This document shows, piece after piece, positions 22,341-32,333 of a DNA stretch of 64,000 bases (positions within the stretch are counted from its first letter, which is position 1; each line of letters begins with the position of its first letter). This DNA comes from Takakia lepidozioides (taxonomy: Eukaryota; Streptophyta; Takakiopsida; Takakiales; Takakiaceae). The position numbers were made by a program, and so were the translations under genes. The DNA lies in the NCBI GenBank assembly GCA_030704615.1, contig CM060731.1:58508756-58572755 (forward strand), written 5' to 3'. Under the pieces are notes generated by a model that ran no database searches, was not told the origin of the DNA, and saw only the letters and a list, made by a program, of their open reading frames with translations.

Positions 22341-23330
22341 ACGTCATGTTAGTGCATGATGCTGACCCTGAGTGGGGTCTGGAGAAAGGAGTGATAAAGA
22401 TTTATCAGGTGGCCTGTAGTGTAATACTGTTGCGTCCAGTGAATTGACAAACTGCTAGTAGGAGGAACGCAACGATAAATACCATTTCGTCGACATCCCG
22501 AACACGTTTGGAACACCCCCGGCTATGATACTGGGCATGCCCGAGGTACCGGTGCAACAAGTATCTGGAACGTTAGAGGATGAACTGGTGGAAACAAAAC
22601 AGCGAGTCTGAACCATGCAGGACCTTGTGGGATGACAAAGACTTCGCATAGCCGAATTGATGATACATTGCAAAACAAGCCTCGAAACAATGAAGGCACT
22701 GTCCATAATGATATTCTAACGAACGACGTAGATATGTCCGCGGAGTTTACAATGTCAGATCGCAGTATTGACCGCATCATTGTCGGAATTACGGACGTGT
22801 TTGATCCTCGTCACGTCGTGAGATTTTGCAAGAAAGTCAACTTTCGCCGCAAAATAAGCGGATGCTGGTCAAAATTGATCGCATTGACCACGAGATCACG
22901 GTCCGAGGCTCTCTGTATTGGCAGTGCAAATCAGGCCACAACATCGCATCCCTTGTCCCCCGGATAGTGACGACGAGGATTCGAATGAGTAGCAACGTAG
23001 TACATAGACAATGTGGATTTTTATTGTACCTTGAATTTCTGGAACACATTGATAGCACTCCGCCAATTTTGTATATGCACCAATTTTGTTAATACACATG
23101 TGCGGCACCTGCAAATTTCAATTGCATGAACAGCGTAACGCGTTTTCTTCCGATTTTGCAAGAAGTGGTTCACCCTCAAATTTACAATGATGTAATATTT
23201 GGTCATGACGTGTATGTGGGTATCTGCAATGAACTCCGAAAGATAGGCAACAAGAAAAATGGATGTTAATCAATAAGTTATAACGAGTTACGAACGCTCG
23301 TCTTCTTGACAATTTCGCCTAGTCTCATAT
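22341..23330 (+). other. Possible coding relic next to hairpin array 1
   Basis: Plus-strand frames give a stretch with TDVFDPRHVVRFCKKVNF (about 22,790). After a frame change they give VKIDRIDHEITVRGSLYWQC followed by KSGHN (about 22,865-22,945). The C-x-SGH pattern recalls cysteine/histidine motifs of some transposon-encoded proteins. I cannot name the family, and the frames are short and broken. Confidence 0.25.
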
Positions 23331-23399
23331 TTCATAATCATGTCGAAAATTCGTCTACGTATGAAGAACATACCCACAAAGTTATCGAAGCACAATATA

Positions 23400-24240
23400 A
23401 TTTCGATTGATCTCATATTACTCTAGGACCTGTCAGATGGTAGATTGGACATATTGGCCAAGTCTCGAAGCGAACGAAATCATTTGGATAGGCAACCATC
23501 CATTAGTCTATTGGACGAATTTCGTTTCATCTCATATTACTTTGGGACCACTTAGATGGTACATTGAGCACACTGGCAAAGTCTGAAAGCGAACCAAAAT
23601 CATTCGGATGGGCAACCATCCGTTCAGCCATCGAATGAATTTTGGATTGATCTCATATTAGTCCGGGACCTGTGAAAGGGTGTACTAAACGTATTGGCAA
23701 AGTTTGAAAACAAACAAAAATGATTTGGATGGGCAACCATCCGTTCAACCGTTGGATGAATTCCGTTTGATATGCTATTACTCTGGGACCTGTTGGACGG
23801 TGTTTCGGGTGCACATGATTTATTTTTTCATTCCGTTTTTTAGTCATATGTCTAATGACGGCATCTGCAACGTGCTGCCAAGTTTCATAGCGAACAAAAG
23901 TCATTAGGACCCAAAACCACAGTTTCTTCCCTAATTTTGCACTCCAAACTTCATTTGTCTTCTACTTCATGCACTCTTCATAGAGAGTTCTGCAATAGTG
24001 AGCAAAGTGAACACTTTAAAAAAAATAAAAAAATTGGTTTGGTCCAAAATTTTGTAAAGATGTAGCAGTGGGAAGATAGAAGCCAGAGAACAAGATTGAG
24101 CCAAAAATAAAATTGTTATATAGCAGAAAACCCCAATCAAATCCAATGTAAACCTAATTATTTGCTTGAAATTCATTTACACTCATTTTAATTGTAAATT
24201 GGTGGAAGGGCGATAGCGTGGTTAGGGAGACAAATGTTTG
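23400..24240 (+). repeat. Inverted arm, left, with tandem 120-bp units
   Basis: It contains about four units of some 120 bp carrying GGCAACCATCCGTTCA and TTGATCTCATATTACTCT. A unique part with GGACCCAAAACCACAGTTTC follows, running to GGTGGAAGGGCGATAGCGTG. The whole is an inverted copy of 27,150-28,010. Confidence 0.8.
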
Positions 24241-24399
24241 TTTCAAGCTTCAATGCACCCTTGGCTATACTAGAAGTCTCCGTTACCATATAACCGTATG
24301 GCAAACAAGACTGGAAAGGTGTTCTTGGTGTGAGTTTGATCCACAGAATATCCTTTGGAATCCAATTCTTTACCAGAACAAGTTCCTCATGCATATGAG

Positions 24400-24640
24400 A
24401 TCGAAGGGAGGGCCTTTACACGCCAGGGCGGCACCCGGTGCTCCAAAAAGAAAAATAGGTGCGACGGCACATGGCGGACAGATGACGACCTTTGATGGGG
24501 GTGTGCTTTAATTGCATGGAGACTAGACACGTGGCCAAAAAGTGCCAGTTGAACGTGACAACGGCGACCACGGAGCTTTCCGAAGACTCCATCAACCGCT
24601 TGGTGGAGGCAGTGGTCACCAAGACTTTGCAAGGTAGGCG
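24400..24640 (+). pseudogene. Gypsy gag zinc-knuckle fragment, plus strand
   Basis: Plus-strand coding gives GGPLHARAAPGAPKRK, then FNCMETRHVAKKC (a CCHC knuckle) and TELSEDSINRLVEAVVTKTL. It matches the gag end of element B, which lies on the minus strand elsewhere. The neighbouring gag piece at 24.77-26.58 kb is on the minus strand, so the two pieces are inverted relative to each other. Confidence 0.65.
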
Positions 24641-24769
24641 ACTACACGTGTGAACCGGTTCCAGGAGGCTGGAACATCACATAGCGGAAGCCACTTCATG
24701 CTCATAAAGTTTTCAACGAGCACGTTGGTTACCAACACTGGTTTATGTGATAGCATTGCTATCCATTAA

Positions 24770-26580
24770 GCGAGTTGAGTTTGAAGGCTGGGAGGAAAAG
24801 AAGGTGAATGTTTATCTGTCGCCGTGTGGCTTATCCCATTTATTTTCCGACCAGAATCAATCACATTCCCGTCGGACCTTCTTGTGGTTCAGCTCCGTAC
24901 GCCCCTGTCTTTCACCCCTAAGGACATCCAAGAAGCATTTAGCCATTTCAACTCGTTCAAAGTCTTGGTGGCCTCTCCTCCAACTTCCGCCTAGCCCATG
25001 GGGCCAGTCCCGCCACAAAGTTGAAGACCATTTCTGGTTTTGTCATGTCCGCGACTTCAAACAACAACATTGAAAGCCTAAACATATCCTCGAATATCAT
25101 TTGTTTTGCTTCAAGTTCCTCATTTTATCCTAGGCAAGCCAGCACGCGGTGAGAGGTACAAACTGTTTTTTCATTAGTTCCTTGAACTCACCCCAACTCA
25201 AGAGCTCAGGGTTTGGCCATTGGTTATTAAGACGCTTCTGCCACCATTGTTGAGCATAGCCCCTCAAATAGGTGGGAATCACTTCCACCCGATCCTCGTC
25301 ACTCAGCTTGGCCGCCCGGAAGTATTGCTCCAGCTCCAAGAGCCAAGTGTTGAGTGCCCTCCGATTTCGGACGCCCTCGAAGGTGTCGGGTTCCTTAGGT
25401 TTCACCTTAAACTTCGCCTTAGGTTGAAGTGGCATTAGCCGCCCTCATCACGTCTTTCAACGTCCCGCCAAACTGTCACTACAACAGATCGCGGTATTTA
25501 AGACTGTATATATGACTATTCTACAGTCATAAACGGTACATATGACTTCTATGACTGTAAGTCGTGCAAACCAAGTGAATACAATGAGTACAGGATAGTA
25601 CGGTCCGGAGGACTACAGTCAGATGAACCAAGTGATATCTCTCACTGCAGTCATATATACCATACTGCAGTCGCCGCTGTCGCGCCACGTGGCGAGACGC
25701 AATTGATTAAAAAAATTAAAATTAAAATTAAAATTAAAAAATTAAAAACATATGTCAGACGCCGCGTCGCACCGCATTGTGCCACGTGGCATAATGCATT
25801 TTATAATAATGAAAAAACCACATGGCAACCCATCTAGGGTACCACGTGCTATCCCCAGCTTGCCTACTAACCCTAGGGCCATCTTATCCATTTGATTATA
25901 CTTAGAGGAGTTTGAACCTGCAACCTCTTTACTATAAGAGTTATAGTTCACTACCTGCTAACCAATACACCCATTAGTCATTCATGTGATCATATGGTAT
26001 TTTAATTGTATTATACACACCAAATTACAAAATCCCCAGTAGTCATCATGACTATGTAACCTCATCCATGTACACTGTAGTCATGGAAATGACTATGAAT
26101 GGTGAGCTAAATCTGGTCAATTGCCGTTGACCAGCCTTCCGCCCGTTCCGGAGCCATGTAGTCATTTATATGACTACAGTCGTATGAACGACTGCGGGAG
26201 GTCAAATTCATATAAAAACATAGTGCAGTCATAACCATGACGACCACGGTTTGGCAGTCATAACTACCGCGATCTGTTGTAATGTGCACCAGAAGGCCTT
26301 CCCAGAAAGTTGGTGGCATTAGCGGCATCTGTTGGAAGGGCGGGTCTCTCGGAGAGTCCTCAGGCTCCAACTCCCCAAATGTTTCTTGCTCTTGAGCGGC
26401 CTTGCTTTCAGAAGCATAAATAGCCTTTTTTGTTTGTCGCTCCGGCATCACGTCGGCCCCACCGAGCTCACTAGGATCATCGGCTTTCGGGCCGTTACGC
26501 TTTTGCTTGGTCTTGCTCGGCCCCATGGTGAGGCCAATCCCAAGGGCGATCGCATACTGAACTCTAGGCTCTGATATCAA
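24770..26580 (-). pseudogene. Gypsy gag fragment related to element B, interrupted by a CACTA-like element
   Basis: On the minus strand, 26,107-26,580 encodes the gag start (GPSKTKQKRNGPKADDPSEL). 25,130-25,435 encodes the capsid part (NTWLLELEQYFRAAKLSDED, RGYAQQWWQKRL), and 24,770-25,080 the following part. These match the gag of element B (50.6-51.6 kb). The fragment keeps CAA CAA at the RGYAQQWW site where element B has a stop. The 808-bp insert at 25,477-26,284 splits it. Confidence 0.8.
25477..26284. mobile_element. CACTA-like non-autonomous element
   Basis: The left end CACTACAACAGATCGCGGTA is mirrored at the right by TACCGCGATCTGTTGTAATG. The interior is full of GTAGTCAT/ATGACTAC words in both orientations, like CACTA subterminal repeats. 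Flanking trinucleotides are TGT and TGC, consistent with a decayed 3-bp duplication. It sits inside the gypsy gag fragment. No transposase is present. Confidence 0.7.
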
Positions 26581-26581
26581 G

Positions 26582-26850
26582 TGTTGCGCACCTCACTTTG
26601 GTAAACTCCCCTTCAAGTCATAGTTACTCGCTTTGATGCGCGTGTCTAACTCCCAACCTGGCCGTCGGGCCAACTCGGAGCTTCGACTTCTCACCAGGGC
26701 ATAACGGTCCCTATTGCTCCGTCATAGGACCCTCAAACTATCGGGCCCAATGGAAATTCCCTTTGATTGATGGCAATCCGGAATAGCTCCCACACCTTGG
26801 TCGCTTACTCACTAGCTTTTGGTCACTCAATGGGCTTGCACTGTTCCAAA
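26582..26850 (-). repeat. Gypsy LTR fragment (element B family)
   Basis: It starts TGTTGCGCACCTCACTTTGG and follows the element B LTR through GTCATAGTTACTCGC and CATAACGGTCCC. It then breaks off at the start of the 120-bp-unit repeat. The adjoining GCTCTGATATCA is a one-base variant of the initiator-Met primer site. Confidence 0.75.
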
Positions 26851-28160
26851 TTCGTCCAGTGTGCCAACGGAGGGTTGCCTATCCAAATGATTTTCGTTCG
26901 TTTCGAGACTTGGCCAGTATGTCCAATGTACCATCTAACAGGTCCCAGAGTAATGTGAGATCAATCGAAATTTGTTCAATGGGCCAAGGCGATCACGTGT
27001 CATCCAATTTTGTTCATTGCGATAAAGAAATCATGTTATGGGTGAACGGGTAATGCACCCATTGAACGGATGAGGTTGAGGCTCATCTTTTGCCCGCATG
27101 TGCTTGAATATGTGTGCAACACATGTGCGGAAAAACAAGAGAAGCAACAAACATTTGCCTCCCCAACCATGCTCTCGCCCTTCCACCAATTTGCAATTAA
27201 ATTGAGTTTAAATAAATTTCAAACAAATAAATAGGTTTACATTGTCTTTGATTGGGGTTTTCTGCTACATAACAATTTTATTTTTTGCTCAATCTTATTC
27301 TTTTGCTTCAACCCTCTCACCGTTACATCCCTGCAAAAATTTGGACCAAACAAAAATGATTTTTTTAAAAAGTGTTATCTTCGCTCACTATTGCAAAACT
27401 CTTTATAAAGAGTGCATGAAAAGAAGACAAATCAAATTTGGAGTGCAAATTAGAGAAGAAACTGTGGTTTTGGGTCCTAATGACTTTTGTTCGCTACGAA
27501 ATTTGGCACGCACGTTGTATATGTCGTCATTAGACATATGGCTAAAAAATAAAATGAAAAAAAAATCATGTGCACCCGAAACACCGTCCAACAGGTCCCA
27601 AAGTAATAGCATATCAAACGGAATTCGTCCAACGGTTGAACGGATGGTTGCCCATCCAAATCATTTTTGTTTGCTTTCAAACTTTGCTAGTACATTTGGT
27701 ACATTTGGTACACCCTCTCACAGGTCCGGGACTAATATGAGATCAATCGAAATTCATTCGATGGCTGAACGGATGGTTGCCCATCTGAACGATTTTGGTT
27801 CACTTTCAGACTTTGCCAATGTGCTCAATGTACCATCTAAGAGGTCCCAGAGTAATATGAGATGAAACGAAATTCTTCAAATGAGCCAACAGATGGTTGC
27901 TCATCCAAATGATTTTCGTTCGCTTCGAGATTTGGCCAGTACATCCAATGTACCATCTCACAGGTCCCAAAGTAATATGAGATCAATCGAAATTCATTCA
28001 TTAGGCCAATGAGGTGATCACGTGTCATCCAATTTTGTTCATTGCGGAAAAAAAATCTTGTCATGGATGAACGACCAATGCACCCATCGAACGGATGAGG
28101 TTGAGGCCCATCTTTTGCCCGCATGTGCTTGAATATGTGTGCAACACATGTGCGGATCAA
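26851..28160 (-). repeat. Inverted arm, right, with tandem 120-bp units
   Basis: 27,150-28,010 is the reverse complement of the left arm at 23,400-24,240. An extra 120-bp unit lies at about 26,860-26,980. A roughly 150-bp segment (GATCACGTGTCATCCAATTT ... GTGTGCAACACATGTGCGGA) is present twice in direct orientation, at about 26,985-27,135 and 28,010-28,157. Confidence 0.75.
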
Positions 28161-28972
28161 GGTGTACGGGATTTAGCCTTTTAAGAGTGGTTCACCCCAC
28201 AACGTGCAATACACCTCAGTCGCCCTATGTTGGAAATGCAAGTTCATGCAAGACCTGAAGTCCGCACAATTGTTTCTGGTTTGCACCACATGCCTAGGTC
28301 TAGGCCACAATCGATTGATGTGACACCATTTCACGAATTTTTTGCATCTCGTGCTCGGCTACCTGAACTCTTTCGGAAAATCCTCTCATCCATCTTCTGT
28401 TAGTATGTTAAAGTCATCATATACTTCCCAATTCAAGTCATGCCTTGACCATTTGATTTTCTTAGGGGGCAGTCCATGTTCATAAGGGTCATCTATTCCA
28501 TGACGCTAATTGTCCTGGCCCTCTGCCATTTTGTAACAATTGGAGCAACCCTAAACGACGTTTAATAATAAGTAACGGAAAATTAAACACTATTAAAGCA
28601 AACGTGGAAATGACTAAGAATTAATGAACTGCGATCTCGATCGAAAAATTACAATTGACCCTAAACCCATAACACGAAACGGGTTTGCATAAGTGCCATA
28701 ATAATTATTAAAAGCTAATTTTGTAGAATGAAATGTTCTCGTAGGCAGAGGAGGGGCTATAGGAGCATTCTGCAACGATTTCACATAAATTGCAGCAAAA
28801 AAATCCCCCCCAGCCAATGGTCTCCTTCTCCACGTGACTACGTGTCATGGAATAGTTACATGTCACGTACATATAAGTTGTGTGGAGAGGAAGTGAGGGG
28901 AGAATGAGCCTCCCTTGGCTTATCCCCCCCCCCCTTTCATTCATCGGTCCAAGCAGAAGGCACAACTTCTAG
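28161..28972. other. Unassigned stretch
   Basis: No confident feature. The minus strand around 28,400-28,520 has a short open segment (PKKIKWSRHDLNWEVYDD) that might be a coding relic, but it matches no family I know. Confidence 0.3.
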
Positions 28973-30220
28973 AAGCGACCGCTATCATGGCGGTTGCTAC
29001 ATTTAAAAAAAACAACAAAAAAACGACCGCCAGTAATAGCGGTCGCTCTATTTTTTTTTAAAAACAATAAAAGCCAGTAACGACGGTCGCTCTATTAAAA
29101 TAAAAATTAAAAAAAAAACGACCGCCGTTACTGGCAGTCGCAACATTTTTAGAAGTTAAAAATATACAAGCGACCACCAGTAATGGCGGTCGTTCTATTT
29201 AAATAAAAAAATAAAATAAAAGCGACCGCCATAACTGGCGGTCACAGCATTTTCAGAAATTAAAAATATACAAGCGACCGCCAGTAATGGCCGTCGCACT
29301 ATTTAAAAGAATAAAAAAACAAAAGCGACCGCCAATAATGGCGGTTGCTCTATTTTTGTTTTAACAAAAAAAATGCGACCGCCAATACTGGCGGTCGCTG
29401 CATTTTCAGAAATTAAAAATATACAAGCGACCGCCAGTAATGGTGATCGGTCTATGTTTTTTTTTTTTTAAATGACCACCAATAATGGCAGGCGCTCTAT
29501 TTTAAAAAATAAAAAATAAAAGTGATCGTCATCACTGGCGGTCGCTGCATTTTTAGAAATTAAAAATATACAAGCGACCGCCAGTAATGGCGGTCGCACT
29601 ATTTATAAAAAATAAAAAATAAATGTGACCCAATTACTGGCGGTCGATGCATTTTCTGAAATTAACAGTATTTTTAATATTTTAAAATATTTTAAAATAT
29701 TTTAAAATAAAGCGACCGCCATATTATGGCAGTCGCTGTTTTTTTCTTTTTTTCTTTTTTTTTCTTTTTAAATATATTTAAAATAAAGCGACCGCCATAT
29801 TATGGCAGTTGCTGGTTTTTTTATTTTTAAAATAAAGCGACCGCCATATTATGGCAGTCGCTGGTTTTTTTTAATATTTTTTTAAAATAAAGCAACCGCC
29901 ATATTATGGCGGTCGCTTGCTTTTTATATATTATTGAAAACAAACGAGTGTCAATTCTGGAGGTCGCTTGTTTTTTATATATTTTCAAAATTATGCGACC
30001 AATACGGAGGTCGTTATTTTTCTTTTTTAAATTAGACGACCGCCAATGCGACCGCCAATTTTGTTTTTTTAATAATAAAAATTAAGCGAACGCCATGTTG
30101 GCGGTCGCTGTTATTTCTATAATTCCGAAATATAAAGCGATCGCCAAAATTGGCGGTCGCTCTTATTTCTAAATTTCCGAAATATAAAGCGACCGCCAGA
30201 ATTGGCGGTCGCTTTCATTT
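28973..30220. repeat. Hairpin-unit array 2 (GCGACCGCC...GGCGGTCGC)
   Basis: About 24 units at roughly 50-bp spacing with the same arms as array 1, but with centres mostly AGTAAT, ATATTAT or AATACT. Spacers are A-rich (TTAAAAATATACAA is reused several times), so this array has amplified separately from array 1. Confidence 0.85.
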
Positions 30221-30279
30221 TATTATTTTCCACGACGTGGCTGCTTAAGTGACAATATTTTACCTGGTACTTTTTTTTA

Positions 30280-30890
30280 CTAGAATATTCTCGGAACCTG
30301 ACGTGATGGAGGTTCGTTAGCGTCAAGTCTGACGTGACCTGACGCTGACGGAAGGACGTGATGATGATAACCGGGCTTCACAAGGAAAGTACTCTCGAAT
30401 CCAAACGGAAATACTTCGTTGTATTCCTTCGTGAGCCTTTTCTCCATCTTCTCGCACTTTTCTTTGTCGAAAATCTCCCCAGCTTTGGGTCTCTTGTTAT
30501 CTGTCATCAATGCTGGATCCCGATCCTCCTTCTGTTTCTTCTTTCTTGTGGAAGTCCCGGCCTCATTGTTATCATTCCCGGCAGTCGACAACTTGCGTTT
30601 TTTCTTCTTCGGCTTCGATGCTTCCTCCAGTGTTCGCTTCTTGCGAATGTCGTTCCCCATTGCATGCAGAAGATCCCGAAAAATACTCCAGGCCCTCGAC
30701 AAACCTACGTCGGTAAATACTGACCCATCGTCGAGAAATCTAAAACCCAGTCCAATGCATTCACATCAACGACTTGTTCAGACGACCCACCTCCACTTTG
30801 AAACCAAACGTCCTGGGGGTTTTCGCATCCTCATATAGGAACAAAACCAACATCGGGTTTTCCTCTTCAGATTCAAGCTCTATATCGAGA
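30280..30890 (-). pseudogene. Basic, lysine-rich coding fragment of unknown function
   Basis: The minus strand from about 30,890 encodes an acidic run (LDIELESEEENPMLVLFLYE), then after a frame change SSEQVVDVNALDWVLDF. It then gives SRAWSIFRDLLHAMGNDIRK followed by several nuclear-localisation-like clusters (KPKKKKRKLS, RKKKQKEDRD) ending near 30,283. At least two frame changes are needed, so it is either a decayed gene or spliced. No known domain is recognised. Orientation matches the fragment at 31.4-32.0 kb, which may be its upstream part. Confidence 0.35.
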
Positions 30891-31404
30891 GTTTCTGCGT
30901 ATTTTAAGTCTGTTATTATAATAAAAATACAGCTTGTGATCAGGAGGTGTACCCACAGGGACGATGCCCCAATCTGTCACCTCTGGGTTTAGCTCAAAAA
31001 TTGCGGTATGGTCAGTTTTGAAATTTCAGGACTTCCGGCATTTGAATGCACCACAAATATCTCCAATCAATCCCGCGACGTAATCTGGTAGTGTAGGATG
31101 TCTTTTGTTACAATCATAGATAATCAAATAACAAGATCTCTCTTACTAGTATCCATCATTCCAGTGGAGGTTCGTATGTACGAGGCTTTCTACATGAAAG
31201 GAGAAATCTTCCATATTATACAGATGTTGTAGAAAGAAACTTTAATGAAAATGAGGCTCAGGAGCCATTGAATATGTCATCCTGCAACATGACAAATCTA
31301 TAAATGAAATCTTTGAAACAAATTCCTCCAAAAAATACTCATGGACTTCTCGCGCAGAATTCGTTTACTATATTCAAACAAGTCAAGGTTATATACCCAA
31401 CAAC

Positions 31405-32026
31405 TACAAAATGCTCCTTCTGATCTCCCTGAGTATATCAGGCGAATAGCCTGGAGGGGTATATTTTTGGGATTCGGTGACACTATCAGGAGACGCAGGG
31501 GAGTATCCTGGAGATCCGGAGACTCTTAGGGTTCCAGGACTCCCTGTCTTGTTGCAGTGTCCAGAGAAAAGTTTGGAGGGTAATATCCTGCAAATCCTGT
31601 GGTGGATACAGGAGATGCGGGCGAGTAACCCGGAGATGTAGGAAATCCAAAAACGGTCTCTCGTATCGCCGCCAATGTGTCCGAGGAATAGTCTGGAGGG
31701 GTGTATGTCGGATAATCTTGGTAATAGGACGGAGATCCGTAGACATCAGTGTTTTCATGAACGCTATCTCTTATTTCCGTCAGGGTATCCTTGGAGTAGT
31801 CTTGAGGTCTATTGTTGGGAGATTCGGCTGCGTTTCGCGGGGATTGTACGGTCACATTTTCGTCAATCCCAGACACTTTGTTCGGCTCGGTAGACCCCCA
31901 ACTGGATTTCTCATCTGCTTTCAAAACATCATGTTCTTGATCTAGATGGTCCGCTTCCATCACGTCTACCGAACACCGTCTCTTGCTGCACTTTAAGCTG
32001 ACGGTCTTGTACTCATCGTCAGACAC
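31405..32026 (-). pseudogene. Coding fragment with CTD-like SPGYSPASP repeats
   Basis: The minus strand opens MSDDEYKTVSLKCSKRRCSV and continues through an acidic linker. It then repeats a module of about 35-40 residues: YTPPDYSSDTLAAIRETVFG followed by SPGYSPASP, again with YYPPNFSLDTA, and finally YTPPGYSPDILREIRRSIL before a stop near 31,409. One base shift at about 31,528 interrupts the last module. SPGYSPASP resembles the RNA polymerase II CTD heptad, but the spacing differs. It may be a host gene caught between transposons. The function is unknown. Confidence 0.4.
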
Positions 32027-32333
32027 CGGTCCCCACCCACGCTCATCTTTCTCATACTGACAGAAAAATTAATCAGAGTGTGTAACTGGCTGACCCAAAG
32101 AAATATCAAACCTCCACTGGGTAGTGGAGGTTCCCAATTATCGTATTCTAGTCTCGTTGGAAAGTATGTATCACACTTACAAAGTTACATATATGATTCC
32201 ATTACTCGTTCTCACATCGTCTCACACTGATTTTCATTTTTCCCGGAATTATCCGATTTTGTCCTTACTTTAAAAAAATGCCTTTCAGCCCCATACATAA
32301 TTCACGCGAACCTCCACTGGGTAGTGGAGGTTC

